From assembly GCF_001704415.2 (NCBI RefSeq), contig NC_030823.1:69936458-70000457 (forward strand): 64,000 nucleotides of DNA. The letters are read 5' to 3'. The notes under the pieces were generated by a model, which worked only from the letters and a program-made list of their open reading frames with translations, did not search any database and was not told the DNA's origin. Position numbers and translations under genes: made by a program. Shown here in pieces: positions 54,200 to 64,000 of this stretch (positions are counted from its first letter, which is position 1; every line of letters starts with the position of its first letter). The stretch comes from Capra hircus (lineage: Eukaryota > Chordata > Mammalia > Artiodactyla > Bovidae).

Positions 54200-54612
54200 G
54201 CTGATGGTGCCCTTGGGGTCCCTGTTACATTCAGGGGTGTCTGTCCTCAGCTGCGGAGGGGCTGCTGACACTTCACACTTTGCACAACTGGAGCCACCTC
54301 CCCATGTGCCTGGGAATGACACCCCTCCAAGCCTACAGCCAGCGGCTGACTGGTGTGCAGATACAAAAGCTCCCACCTCCTTGCCTCAATGCAGGACAAA
54401 CTCTGTGGTGCCATTTACACTCCAGAGCTCCTGAAAGGACCGGTGGAAGCCATGATCCTCCCAAAGCCACATTCTTGCTGAGTTTTTCCTGTCGCTACCC
54501 TACTCCCCCTCCCTCCCTCCCAGATTTATTCCAGAACATTCCCCTTAAAAGCCACCTGCACAGGAATCCCCACATCAGGCTCTCCTCTAGAGAACCCAGT
54601 CTAAGACAGGAA
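54200..54612 (+). mobile_element. possible old LTR 3' end
   Basis: CACAGGAATCCCCACATCAGG followed by GAGAACCCAGTCTAAGACAGG resembles the terminus of an old LTR family. The left limit is uncertain. Confidence 0.3.
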
Positions 54613-54636
54613 ATGAGGTTTTTGAAGATTCCTAAT

Positions 54637-54846
54637 TTATGCCTGGTGGCTCAGAGGGTAAACATCTGCCTGCAATGAGGGAGACCTGGGTGCGATCCCT
54701 GGGTTGGGAAGATCCCCTGGAGAAGGAAATAGCAACCCACTCCAGAATTCTTGCCTGGAGCATCCCATGGATGGAGAAGCCTGGTGGGCTACGGTCCATG
54801 GGGTTGCAAAGAGTCAGACACAACTGAGCAACTTCACTTTCACTTT
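54637..54846 (+). mobile_element. Bov-tA-type SINE
   Basis: ATGCCTGGTGGCTCAGAGGG head to CAACTGAGCAACTTCACTTT. Confidence 0.94.
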
Positions 54847-55085
54847 ACGCAGGAGATGCAGGTTCGATCCCTGATCCAGACAGATCCCATACGCCTTGGA
54901 GCAACTAAGTCCGTGCACCACATATACTGAGCCTGTGCTCCACAGCAAGGGAAGCCACCTCAGTGAGAAGCTCAAGCATCACAGCTACAGAGTAGTCCCT
55001 GCTCGCCAAACTAAAGAAAAGCTCACACAGCAATGAAGACCCAGCACAGCCAAAAATAAGTAAATACATACATAAATAAAATTAT
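54847..55085 (+). mobile_element. CHR-type SINE lacking its head
   Basis: Begins at the B-box (GCAGGTTCGATCCCTGATCC) and runs through GAGCAACTAAGTCCGTGCAC to an AAATAAGTAAATACATAC tail. The missing head suggests that the Bov-tA in front inserted into or recombined with it. Confidence 0.88.
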
Positions 55086-55696
55086 ATAAAAAAGAAGAGA
55101 TTCCATTTTTAGAAACACTCTGTCCACTGCAGGCAATTTGAAATGTACACAGTTCCCATGAAGGGTAGAAATTACTGGGAGGTCGCAGATAGGTAGCTGA
55201 AGGATAACTAAAGGTCTGGAGGTGAAGGACTCACGGTAGCTGATGGCTCCCTGTGGAATGAGGATTGAGATTCCGTTGGGTTTGGAGGAGTTAGGAACAC
55301 AAGCCTGTGAAGACTTAGGAAGAGCCAGACTCGACCTTCAGCAGCAGGAGGTCATTTGAGAGCATCAGGTGAACTTGTTTCTTCTTTCAGTGACACTGGG
55401 TTATCCCACTGGTCCCAGAGCACCCTCCCATTGTCCCCCAGGAGTCTGCTGTTTGATCCCAGGAGCCCTGTGACTTTAAGATAAGAGGACGAGAGAACAG
55501 AAACACTGAAGTCGGGGATGGGAGCAATGGTCAAAAGAAAGAAGGAGACACATTGAGAAATGAGAAAGAGGGTTCAGACCAGGGGAGGAAAACTTGAGGG
55601 ATCCCGACACTTTAATCATGATTCTTGCTCTCCTCTGTGCTATGGGAGAAGGCAGTCCCCCAGGAAAGCTGAAGATCAGCAGTGACTGTCACGTGG
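55086..55696. other. no recognisable feature
   Basis: Nothing assigned. Confidence 0.45.
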
Positions 55697-55904
55697 GTGT
55701 GTATACTCAGTCATGTCTGACTCTTTGCAACCCCATAAACTTTGGCCTGCCAGGCTCCTCTGTCCATGGGATTTTCCAGGCAAGAATACTGGAGTGGGTT
55801 GTCATTTCCTTCTCCAGGGGATTTTCCTAAATCAGATAGAGATTGAACCTGTGTCTCCTGCATGAGCAGGCAGATTCTCTACCACTGCGCCACCTGGGAA
55901 ACCC
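55697..55904 (-). mobile_element. Bov-tA-type SINE
   Basis: GTGTATACTCAGTCATGTCT to GCGCCACCTGGGAAACCCG, with a small insertion near CAGATAGAGATTGAACC. Confidence 0.94.
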
Positions 55905-56373
55905 GACGACTATCACACACACACACTCACCCTGCTACTCTTCCCTGGGCCCCCATCTCCCCGTCCTTTGAAGAGAGGATCTTAGATAAGGGAACCCCAG
56001 CAGAGGGTTTGGAAGCACCTCTTATTGAGAGTCTGGGCAGATGTCAACCTAGCTTCCAAAGTAGATGACAATTTACTGCCAACCATTTCTGAAGAGGCTG
56101 ACAACTGAAGAGGCTGCGATCATATCTGACCAAACATCAGGGAAATGAGAAAAGACTACGTGCAGGAAGGCAGTTGGACTTGCTCTGGATTCTTGTGCTA
56201 TCTCTACCCATCAGAATGAGAATAGCAATGATTAGGTACACACTAGAACATACCCCTCATGTACTGAACACACACCCCCCCCAGCTCTAAGGTGGCATGG
56301 TCCTGGAGCTGCTTTTCCAGGACTGTAGATGGGTCTCACTGAGCCAGTTTTCAGGATGATGGTAATAACTGAG
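55905..56373. other. no recognisable feature
   Basis: A short CA run at 55914-55926. Nothing else assigned. Confidence 0.45.
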
Positions 56374-56418
56374 ACTTACAAAATATTTCAGACTCTATAA
56401 CTTACAAAATATTTCAGA
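56374..56418. repeat. 19-bp perfect direct repeat, period 26
   Basis: ACTTACAAAATATTTCAGA at 56374-56392 and 56400-56418, separated by CTCTATA. Confidence 0.97.
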
Positions 56419-56449
56419 AATACTACATTTAGCTGCCACTCATCTGTAA

Positions 56450-56570
56450 GACAGCTACTCTTTATCACTGTGGTTTTCACTTTTTCATGATGAGTACACT
56501 GAGATGAGTTCATTGAGGGTCAGAGCAATGGAATAACTAGCCCACACTCCCATAGCCAACATGAAGCAAT
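56450..56570 (-). mobile_element. possible MIR SINE
   Basis: GAGTACACTGAGATGAGTTC and GAATAACTAGCCCACACTCCC follow the reversed MIR loosely. Confidence 0.4.
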
Positions 56571-58754
56571 CCTTTTCTACTGAATCTGCATCGTGTTAGT
56601 TCTCACACTCTATTTGCCTGCCTTGTCCCTTTCTCTGCTCACCGGAGTCTTCTTACATCCTGCTGCTCAGGGCTAAGAGTTCTAAGGTCCTAAAAAGGGC
56701 AATAGGGCATTGGCCACCCTTGGACTCCTGAAAGCCTATACTCTCTTTCTAAAGGATGTTCTCATGCTTGATGGAAAAAGACCGTGATGGCACAGCCTTT
56801 TAAATTTTGGGGTACAGCTCCCAACTTCCTGAACTCATGAAGCACTCCTTTCTCTGCCTAATTTGCTCCTCTATTGCTCCCAAGATGGCAGGCGTCTTCA
56901 CATCAATGGAAAGATGACAAGATGCACGAACCTACCCCTGCATGTGTATCCACTGCATCCCAGGGCATGCAGGAAGTGAGAGCGCAGATCACCGGCCACT
57001 GAATGCTGAGCACATTGCTTTATAACCTGCCCCGCCAGCTCCCTGTTACTCCCCCGCCAGCAGAGCTGCCTGTGTGACTAATCTGGGCGGATGGAATGCT
57101 AATTCTTTCTCTCCTTACCCTAAATGAAGTCTTGTTAGGAAGGAAAATGCTCTGCCTAGAACAAATACATCACTTAACATATTCCAGAGACACATTTAAA
57201 TTATCTAAATTATTTTTAGATGGCGCACCCCTTTGGACTATCCAGACCATTGCTGCTTTCCTTAGCAAGAATGATTGAGAATTGACACAAAAAGAAACTC
57301 ACCTGAAGCCCGAAGCCCGAAACCCCAGGGCTTAAGCTGACTTGCAGAACAGGTATAGAGCCTACTGTGGAAGGAAGTCTACAGCGATCATGTCTGGGAG
57401 AATTAGTCAGCCCGAAGAACGTGGTGGTGGTAATTCCAGGCTTTGCAAGCCCTGACTCACTGCAGAGCATGCTGTATGGTGGGGACAGACCCAGCTTTGG
57501 ATTGGATGACTTTCTCAGGTGGAGACACCCTGCAGGCCTGGGAGGCTCCATAATCCTCACCAGGGTATCATTACCATTGCCAGTTCTAGCCGTTAGTAGG
57601 CACAGATGCCCTGCTGAGGTTCCCAGGTGGGACGTGTAGGGCCAAGACGCCTCAAGAAAATAGAAGCCTCTAGACTGGAGGTTCCTTCCCCAGCTCACAG
57701 CAACAGAGGCGCTTAGTCCAGGGAGGCTACGATGGTGGCAGAGAGGCAGGGAGGAAGGAGAACTGCGGCTGGCTCACCTCCTAGAGCAGTGTGCCTGCCA
57801 TGCCTTGGCACCGGAAGCAGGCTAAACAGCCATGCCGCTGCCCACAGGTCTGTTGGCTAGCCCAAGAGCCCCCATGAGGGTGATTAGAACTAGAAGCATT
57901 TGTCAGACAGCAACACCGATCACAGAGGAAACCAGGCGAGAAACAAGAAGTGTTTCCTCTAGGAGCTGCTGCAATGAGGCAGGGAGAGTTCTGGGTCAAA
58001 GGCCAAAGACCAGCAGATTTAAGGAACAGGCTGTGGAGGTGATCAGTGAATTAGAGTCCCTCCCATTCCTAATGTTCTGTGGTTCGAGTTTATGGGAGGA
58101 GACTGAATAAACTTACTTCGAAAATACACAAATGCTCAGCACCAGGAAACGTCAATGATGCAGTCAAGACTGTCTGCCTTGAGCATGATCCTGTTGGCCA
58201 CTGACAGCAGGGCTGAAGGCGACACCACAGACAGAGGGTGTGGGTATAAGAAAAGGTAGGTGATTCTAGCTGAAATATCGGGGAGCTGGTTATGGAACAG
58301 ATTGGAAGGGGAAAACTCCATAAAATGAACTCTTTATTTTTTTAAACTCAAGGCTGAATATCTCATCTTTCCTCCTGGGGAGAGAGATTCTGCTACTGTT
58401 TCAGCCTCCTAAAGGAGGAGACGACTCAGGTGTTCCCTCTGGAAAGGTGGCTGCTGGTGGGAGAAGAGGGGCTACAGGGGATTCAGGGCTGACGTAGGGT
58501 TTGCCGCAGTGATTGAGATGGCCCAGGACCCTGACTTCCATGGTTCAAAATCCTGAGTTAGGTCCCTCATGCAGACACACAGGTGGTTGCCATGTGGATG
58601 GTCTGAGACGCTTCTGGGACAACGACTTATAAATGTCTCAAGGGCAAGTCACTACTCAGTTAAGCTAGGGGAGGGGTCAGGTGTGATGCTCTAAAGCTAA
58701 GCAGAGTCATGCAGGGCCAGGAAGGTGTTCTAGAAAATGGGGTTTCTTTTTAAG
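56571..58754. other. longest unassigned stretch
   Basis: About 2.2 kb without a recognised repeat. A minus frame of 160 codons (57216-57698) carries a consensus splice donor inside it, see findings. A plus frame at 57832-58110 has no support. Confidence 0.4.
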
Positions 58755-59033
58755 TTTGTTGCTATTATTATTTTTGCTGCTCTGGTCTTCGTTGCTGCCC
58801 ATGGGCTTTCTCTATTGTGGCGAGTGGGAGCTACTCTCTAGCTGCAACGTGCAGGCCTCGTGCTCCCATAGCTGCTCTTGTCGAGGAACACGGGCTCTAG
58901 GTGCGGCCTTCAGTAGTCGCAGCACGCAGGCTCAGTTGTTCCGCGGCGTATGGGATCTTCCTGACCAGAAATCGGACCTGTGTCCCCTGCATTGGCAGGT
59001 GGGTTCCTAACCACAAGACCACGAGGCAAGTCC
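58755..59033 (-). mobile_element. CHR-type SINE, long form
   Basis: TTATTTTTGCTGCTCTGGTC through GGTGGGTTCCTAACCACAAG to GAGGCAAGTCC. CTAGAAAATGGGG before and CTAGAAGAGGGG after suggest a target duplication. Confidence 0.9.
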
Positions 59034-59516
59034 TAGAAGAGGGGTCCTCTGATCTGCCTGTCCGGGGAAGGAGCTGTTCTGGCTCCTGCACGATCTGCCC
59101 AAGCCTCTCTGTGTATACCCACCGCATCTGCAGCGGCAGTACTGTTTCCAGCTCTGGTCCTTGGACTCTTTCATCAGTGGAAACTGATGAGGTCAGGTGA
59201 GGAGTTCAGGCAAGGCTTTAACTGGGACTTATGCTGCAGCAGTGGGGAGTGAAAACAGGTGATAGTTTCCATCTCTAAGGAGGGCAGGCTGGTTCCTTAA
59301 ATGAGGTGAGGGTAGGGGTGCATCAGTGCGTCTGATTGGCGGAGTGGCTTAGGTCTGCTCACCCGCTTGGTGGTGCTGTGGGCAGGATCATATGCAGTAC
59401 CCTGCTTTTGCTCCCAGCACCTCAGAGTTGGTTTGTGGTCTTTTTGTTTCTTGTTCATAATTGCCCCAATAGCTCATGCATGCAGTTACTTTTCATCCCT
59501 TATTTGCAGGAGTCCC
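59034..59516. other. no recognisable feature
   Basis: Nothing assigned. Confidence 0.45.
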
Positions 59517-59716
59517 CAAACTCTGGGATCTAATGCCTGATGATCTGAGGTGGAGCTGATGCAATAATAATAGAAATAAAGTGCACAATAGATGTAAGGC
59601 ACTTGAATCATCCCCAAACCATAAAACCATCATCACACACCGCCCCCCACCCTGTTTCATGGAAAAACTGTCTTCCACGAAACTGGTCCCTGTGTCAAAA
59701 AGTCTGGGAACTTCTG
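59517..59716 (+). mobile_element. hAT-like nonautonomous transposon, copy 2
   Basis: CAGGAGTCCCCAAACTCTGG to CTGGGAACTTCTG. The middle, GATCTGAGGTGGAGCTGATG with TAATAATAGAAATAAAGTGC, matches copy 1. The flanking duplication is no longer clear. Confidence 0.78.
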
Positions 59717-59768
59717 CCTTAAAGTTTTCCCTGTATTCTGTTGCTTGAGGAGATGTTTGTCCAGGTGC

Positions 59769-59978
59769 AAGTCCCCTGGTGGCTCAGATGGTAAAGAATC
59801 TGCCCGCAATGTGGGAGACCCAGGTTTGATCCCTGGGTCAGAAAGAACTCTTGGGGAAGGGCATGGCAACCCACTCCAGTATTCTTGCCTAGAGAATTCC
59901 ATGGACAGAGGAGCCTGGTGGGCTACAGTCCATGGGATCGCAAAGAGTCAGACACGACTGAGCAACTAACACCAACAC
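59769..59978 (+). mobile_element. Bov-tA-type SINE
   Basis: AAGTCCCCTGGTGGCTCAGA head to CACGACTGAGCAACTAACAC. Confidence 0.95.
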
Positions 59979-60134
59979 AAGCCCTGCAGCAAAGGGTCCC
60001 AGGTTCCAGTCTGCCTCAGTACAGCTTTTAAGTTAAGCATCCAGGTAGATAGAGTCTCCTTGATGGCTCAGGGTGAGCTGGGGATGGGGGGCATTTACTG
60101 AGCTCCTACTGCCCAAGGAGGCTGGATCCTATGT

Positions 60135-60310
60135 AGGAAAGCCCTTGGGTTGCCAGAAAGATCTGGGTTCAAGTCCTTCCTGGGCTACTTATTAGTTGTG
60201 TCTCCTTGACCGTGTTGCTGACCTCTCTGATTCTACAGAATCCTTGATTATAAAACGGGGACAATCACTCCACAGGGCTGAAGAATATGATAAATGTGGT
60301 AATATACAGC
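60135..60310 (+). mobile_element. MIR SINE
   Basis: ATCTGGGTTCAAGTCCTTCC, TATTAGTTGTGTCTCCTTGA and GATTATAAAACGGGGACAAT. Confidence 0.75.
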
Positions 60311-60845
60311 CCTAGGCCAAAAGTAGCTCCAGCCGTTTCGCTTCTCGTGCACGTCAGAAACACAGTGGGAGAGCAGGACCTGAGATCGAGGTGGATTAAG
60401 GAGTTGGAGGAACAGGCCCAACGCGAGGCCCTCACTGTGCTTTCCTCTCATCCAGTGCCGTGAGGAGGGGAACCAGCCTGAACCCAGGGCGCCTTACCGA
60501 GATGGCAGCCCGTCACTCCAGAGACTCCTCCACGCAGAAACTGTGACAGGCCCGGGACACACGAGCCTTGCAAACTGTGCCTCAGCACTGCCTTTGGCAA
60601 ACAGGGTCACCCCGGAAACCCCCACTAAGCCCAGATTCTCTGGCCCTGCCTGCGCAACACAACGCAAACACACATTAAAGCCCGAGGTGCTATACCAGCC
60701 CAGCCTGTGGTGCGTCTCCTTGGTTGAGACGATAGGGTGGAGAAATGAAAAGCAATTTCAAAGGGGGAAACATTAGTTAAGATCATGTGGGCAAACTGCC
60801 AGTAGATAGACTTTCATTTTTCTTTGTACATTTCAGCCCTATTTG
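60311..60845. other. no gene; CpG-bearing
   Basis: More CpG dinucleotides than the surroundings (60340-60680) but too few for an island call by eye. A frame at 60543-60776 has no support. Confidence 0.4.
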
Positions 60846-61200
60846 TGTGTTTTTTTAAAAAACATTTTTTAAATTTATTTTTGGCTGCGTTAGGTCTTCA
60901 TAGCTGCTCGGGCTTTTCTGTAGTTACGGTGAGCTGGCGCTACTCTTTGCTGTAGTGTGTGGATTTCCCTGGAGAGGCTTCTTTTGCAGCGGGGCACAGG
61001 CTCTGGGTGTACGCAGGCTTCAGTAGTGGTGGCACGTGGGCTCAGTAGTTGCAGCTCCCGGGCTCTAGAGCACAGCCTCAATCACTGTGGCGCGCGGGCT
61101 TAGTTGCTCCGAGGCATGTGGGATTGTCCCTGACCAGGGATCGAACTCGTGTCTCCGGCATTGGTGGGCAGATTCTTTACCACTGAGCCACCAAGGAAGC
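60846..61200 (-). mobile_element. CHR-type SINE, near full length, with target-site duplication
   Basis: T-rich tail, TTTTTGGCTGCGTTAGGTC, CACGTGGGCTCAGTAGTTGC, GACCAGGGATCGAACTCGTG and CACTGAGCCACCAAGGAAG. GCCCTATTTG is repeated at 60836-60845 and 61201-61210. Many intact CpGs suggest a relatively young CHR. Confidence 0.96.
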
Positions 61201-61269
61201 GCCCTATTTGCATGTTCTTGTATGAGACTGTGTCTGCCAGGTATTAAATGTGTCAAGCCAAAAGAGAAA

Positions 61270-61440
61270 TAATACGTTCTGGGTTCCAACTCCAGCTTTT
61301 GTTAACTGAGAGAGAACTTGGGCAAATCCTTTAATCTTGTTGGGCCTCAGTGACCTCATTAAAATGGGAAACTAGTGCCTTCTTAAAGGGTTGTGGTTAG
61401 GATCAAATAAAACAACGAGTATAAAAGCCCTTGGTGAACT
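61270..61440 (+). mobile_element. MIR SINE
   Basis: GAACTTGGGCAAATCCTTTAA, GGGCCTCAGTGACCTCATTAA and GTTAGGATCAAATAAAACAA. Confidence 0.76.
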
Positions 61441-61696
61441 GGAGGCAAAAGTGATGCAAGGGGAAGCTCGTTTTTGTGTGTTGAATGTTCCTTGACTGCT
61501 TGAAGCATCTGTTATTACCAGGTTGACTTCCAAGCTATCGAGTGATATCTCGGCAGACATCTGGGCCTGCCTCTTCCCTGCTCATTCAGTCCTTAATTCG
61601 GTCTCACACCTCCATCAGGTCAGAAGAACTGAGACAGTGCTGACTCGTGCCTGGGGCAGGTCGGATGTTGCTGAAGAGTCGTTGAGGACTCCTAGG

Positions 61697-61997
61697 CAGT
61701 GGTCCCCAACCTTTGTGGCACCAGGGACCAGGGACCGGTTTCATGGAAGACAGTTTTTCCACGGACCGGGGAGGAGGGGATATTTTGGGGATGATTCAAG
61801 CGCACTAAGGTTCGCACTCCTATGGGAACATAATGTTGCCTGTGAGCTGACAGGAGGTGGAGCTCAGGCGGTCACACAAGTGACAGGGAGCAGCTGTAAA
61901 TACAGGGAAGCTTCGGTCACCTGCCTGCCGCTCACCCCCTGCCGTGTGGCCCGGTTCCTAACGGGCCACAGACCGGTATCGGGCTGTGGGCTCCCTG
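61697..61997 (-). mobile_element. hAT-like nonautonomous transposon, copy 3 (longer)
   Basis: CAGTGGTCCCCAACCTTTGT at one end and GGGCTCCCTG at the other. The flanks CTCCTAGG and CTCTGAGG match at 6 of 8. It keeps about 100 bp of inner sequence (GCTGTAAATACAGGGAAGC, CCGGTTCCTAACGGGCCAC) absent from copies 1 and 2. A 198-codon frame across it (61523-62119) is a by-product of its GC-rich sequence. Confidence 0.82.
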
Positions 61998-62005
61998 CTC
62001 TGAGG

Positions 62006-62429
62006 GACAGAGGTGACGTGACAACTTGCTGGTGTGAGTGTGGGAGCCATTCAGTGCTTGCCTTGCACATCCTCTCAAAGCTCCTGGTGCCCCAGCCTTT
62101 CCCTCCACAAGGGCAATGAAAGAAGAGATGAGGAAAGACTCACGGTACACAGGATGCTGACGGCCAAGGCCGCCAAGTTGCTCCACCCACAAACCCTCCA
62201 TCAAACACTTGAATCCACAAGCGAGAAACACAGCCTCTCAGGTCCTCCCCTTACTTTTCTCCTCATGCTCTCCCTTCTCACACACTGCAAAGGTGATCAG
62301 AGACAAGACTAGATGTACAGCTAGGAAGCCGAGGAGCAGGTGTGATTCCCAACCGTGCTTCGCGAATCGAGTTTACTGTCTCTTGCTCACCTTGCTTTGA
62401 GCAGAAACGACCTTGTCAAATCAATCTTT
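62006..62429. other. no recognisable feature
   Basis: Nothing assigned. Confidence 0.45.
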
Positions 62430-63070
62430 ACTAAAAAATTAAAGCCACTTGCTAACCATAAGAAAATACACACTTGTTGTAGAAAATTTAGAAAAGAAAG
62501 TGATAAAGAAGAAAAAAAAGACCCTCCGTAATTCCACCATTACTGACAACTTGAGTGATCTTCCTTTTGGTGTTTCCTCAGTCACACAATGTGGGTGCTA
62601 GGTGTACAGTTTCGTGGACTTTTTTACTTAATGTTATGACAGGAAAATTTTCTCATAGTGCTAAAATCCTCAGAAAAGTAGAATTTTTAATGGTTTCATG
62701 AGGTCTATCACACAGATGAATCACAAATTGTTTAACTGATGCCCTATTGTTCAACATGGAGGCTGTTATAATTTTTTCCATTCAAAATAACACTGCTATT
62801 AATATCCCTGTACATGAGTGTCCATGTCTCTGATTATTTCCTTAATATAAATTACTGGAAATAGAGCTACTGGGTCAAAAGAGTAAGAACATTTCTGAAA
62901 GTCTTGCTTGACCTATGCTGCCAAACTGCCCTCAAGAAAGTATGTACCAATTTACCCTTCTACTTGAAGCACATAATGGCACCCGTTCCCCCGCTCCATC
63001 AAAGCTATGTATTATCTCTGTTTTAATCCTTGCTATTTTAATAAGTGAAAACTGATTTGCTTCATTTATT
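62430..63070 (-). mobile_element. old L1 3' region
   Basis: GTAATTCCACCATTACTGAC, GTTTAACTGATGCCCTATTG, TAACACTGCTATTAATATCCC, GAGCTACTGGGTCAAAAGAG and CCAAACTGCCCTCAAGAAAG, colinear with old L1 elements in reverse. Confidence 0.82.
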
Positions 63071-63262
63071 TCCATGTAGCAGTCCTGTCCTGTCATTGCG
63101 CTCATGGGACTCACTTGTATGTTTGCGACCTGTTTGTTTATTTCCTATGCCCTACCTACCTCTTAACAGAATCTGAAGCGGTAATAAGTCTAGGTAATAA
63201 GTCCTTAAAATAGTAATTTCCCTCCTTGCAGCTTCTGTGACTGGCACGGTGGTCTTCGTATA

Positions 63263-63458
63263 TTTACTTTTATTTATTTGTTTATTTGAGCTGCACCAGG
63301 TCTTAGGTGTGGTGCATGGGATCCAGAGCACGTTGGCTTGGTAATTGCAGTGCATGAGCTTAGCTGCTCCACAGCATGTGGGATCTCAGTGCCCCAGTGA
63401 GGGATCGAACCCACGTCCCCTGCAAACAAGGCGAATTCTGGCCCATCAGGGAAGTCCC
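63263..63458 (-). mobile_element. CHR-type SINE
   Basis: TTATTTATTTGTTTATTTGAG tail, GCATGTGGGATCTCAGTGCC, GAGGGATCGAACCCACGTCC and CATCAGGGAAGTCCC. Confidence 0.88.
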
Positions 63459-63600
63459 TTCATAGATTTAATATTTGATTCAAGTTTAGAGGTTACTTTT
63501 GAACCATCTAGAGATGTTCACTAGCACAATAGGGTATTCTCTCTTTTGCTAAGAGTATGGCCCTATTATGTCCTTTTCTCTCAATTTTCCTTGCTTTTAT

Positions 63601-63972
63601 GTTTTTTTACAATTTTTCTTTATTTTTAATTGGAGGGTGATTATAATATTGTATTGGTTTCTGCCATACACCAACATGAATCAGTCATAGGTATACATAT
63701 GTCCCTCCTTCTTGGACCTTCCTCCCACCTCACATCCCTCCCCACCCCTCTAGGTTTTCACAGAGCACTAGATTTGTGTTCCCTGCATCATACGGCAAAT
63801 TCCCACTGGCTGTCTATTCTGCATATGGTAATGTATGTTTCCATGCTACTCTCTCATGTCACCCCATCCTCTACTACCCCTACTGTGTCCAAAAGTCTGT
63901 CTTTTATATGTGCGTCTCCTTTGCTGCCCTGCATATAGGATCATCAGTACTATCTTTCTAGTCCCATACATA
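63601..63972 (-). mobile_element. ruminant L1 3' end
   Basis: ATATTGTATTGGTTTCTGCC, ACACCAACATGAATCAGTCA, GTCCAAAAGTCTGTCTTTTA and CTTTGCTGCCCTGCATATAG, reversed 3' UTR. A longer version of the fragment at 18555. Confidence 0.88.
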
Positions 63973-63975
63973 TGC

Positions 63976-64000
63976 ATTCAGTTCAGTTCAATTCAGTTCA
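63976..64000 (-). mobile_element. start of a BovB or Bov-A 3' terminus, cut by the window edge
   Basis: CAGTTCAGTTCAATTCAGTT is the reversed ACTGA-type terminal repeat. The element itself lies beyond the window. Confidence 0.7.

Noticed and set aside
61523..62119. 198-codon plus frame
   Set aside because: Half of it is the hAT-like element read through, the rest has no start or domain support. GC-rich transposon DNA has few stops.

Overview
This window is nuclear DNA from a bovid-type ruminant. The evidence is its repeat content: Bov-tA and Bov-A2 SINEs with the typical internal B-box and AGC tails, several 5'-truncated BovB (RTE-type) LINE copies, ruminant-style L1 3' ends, and cetruminant CHR-type tRNA-derived SINEs. 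Beneath these lies the older mammalian layer (MIR, L2, MER5, Tigger, hAT, MaLR LTRs). Sequence alone does not let me tell cattle, sheep, goat and buffalo apart.

I find no intact protein-coding gene. The long open frames are either decayed transposon reverse transcriptase (15.2-16.5 kb, 39.9-41.1 kb, and antisense frames at 27-28 and 33-34 kb) or chance frames through SINEs. Three short places have splice-like signals (about 42-185, 15104-15145 and 57303-57364, all minus strand). They are listed as weak exon candidates only. The window is best read as intergenic or intronic DNA.

Layout. 0-6 kb: a decayed LTR split by a BovB 3' end that is itself split by a Bov-A2, then a dense SINE field. 6-15 kb: MIR, CHR, MER5, a Bov-A2, a MaLR LTR and an L2. 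15.2-16.7 kb: a large BovB fragment plus a CHR SINE, bracketed by one 12-bp direct repeat. 17-25 kb: MIRs, L1 ends, a (CA)n array, a 100-bp-period duplication, and a hairpin next to a BovB 3' end. 25-34 kb: old repeats split by L1, two antisense BovB copies, and an L1 invaded by two SINEs. 34-46 kb: mostly unassigned DNA with a BovB copy at 39.9-41.3 kb that keeps its target-site duplication. 46-54 kb: a MIR split by a Tigger-like transposon, a solo MaLR LTR, an L1 3' end, one hAT copy and another BovB fragment. 54-64 kb: SINEs, MIRs, two more hAT copies, an old L1, and an L1 end running to the right edge.

The elements do not form a pathway. What the window records is layered retrotransposition: MIR, L2 and DNA transposons first, then MaLR and old L1, then CHR and BovB, then Bov-tA and Bov-A2. 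Nesting and target-site duplications show that order directly at several points. I found no convincing new biological system. The observations most worth checking are the 79-nt hairpin at 24799-24877, the composite insertion at 15232-16727, and the BovB frame whose catalytic box is hidden by compensating deletions.
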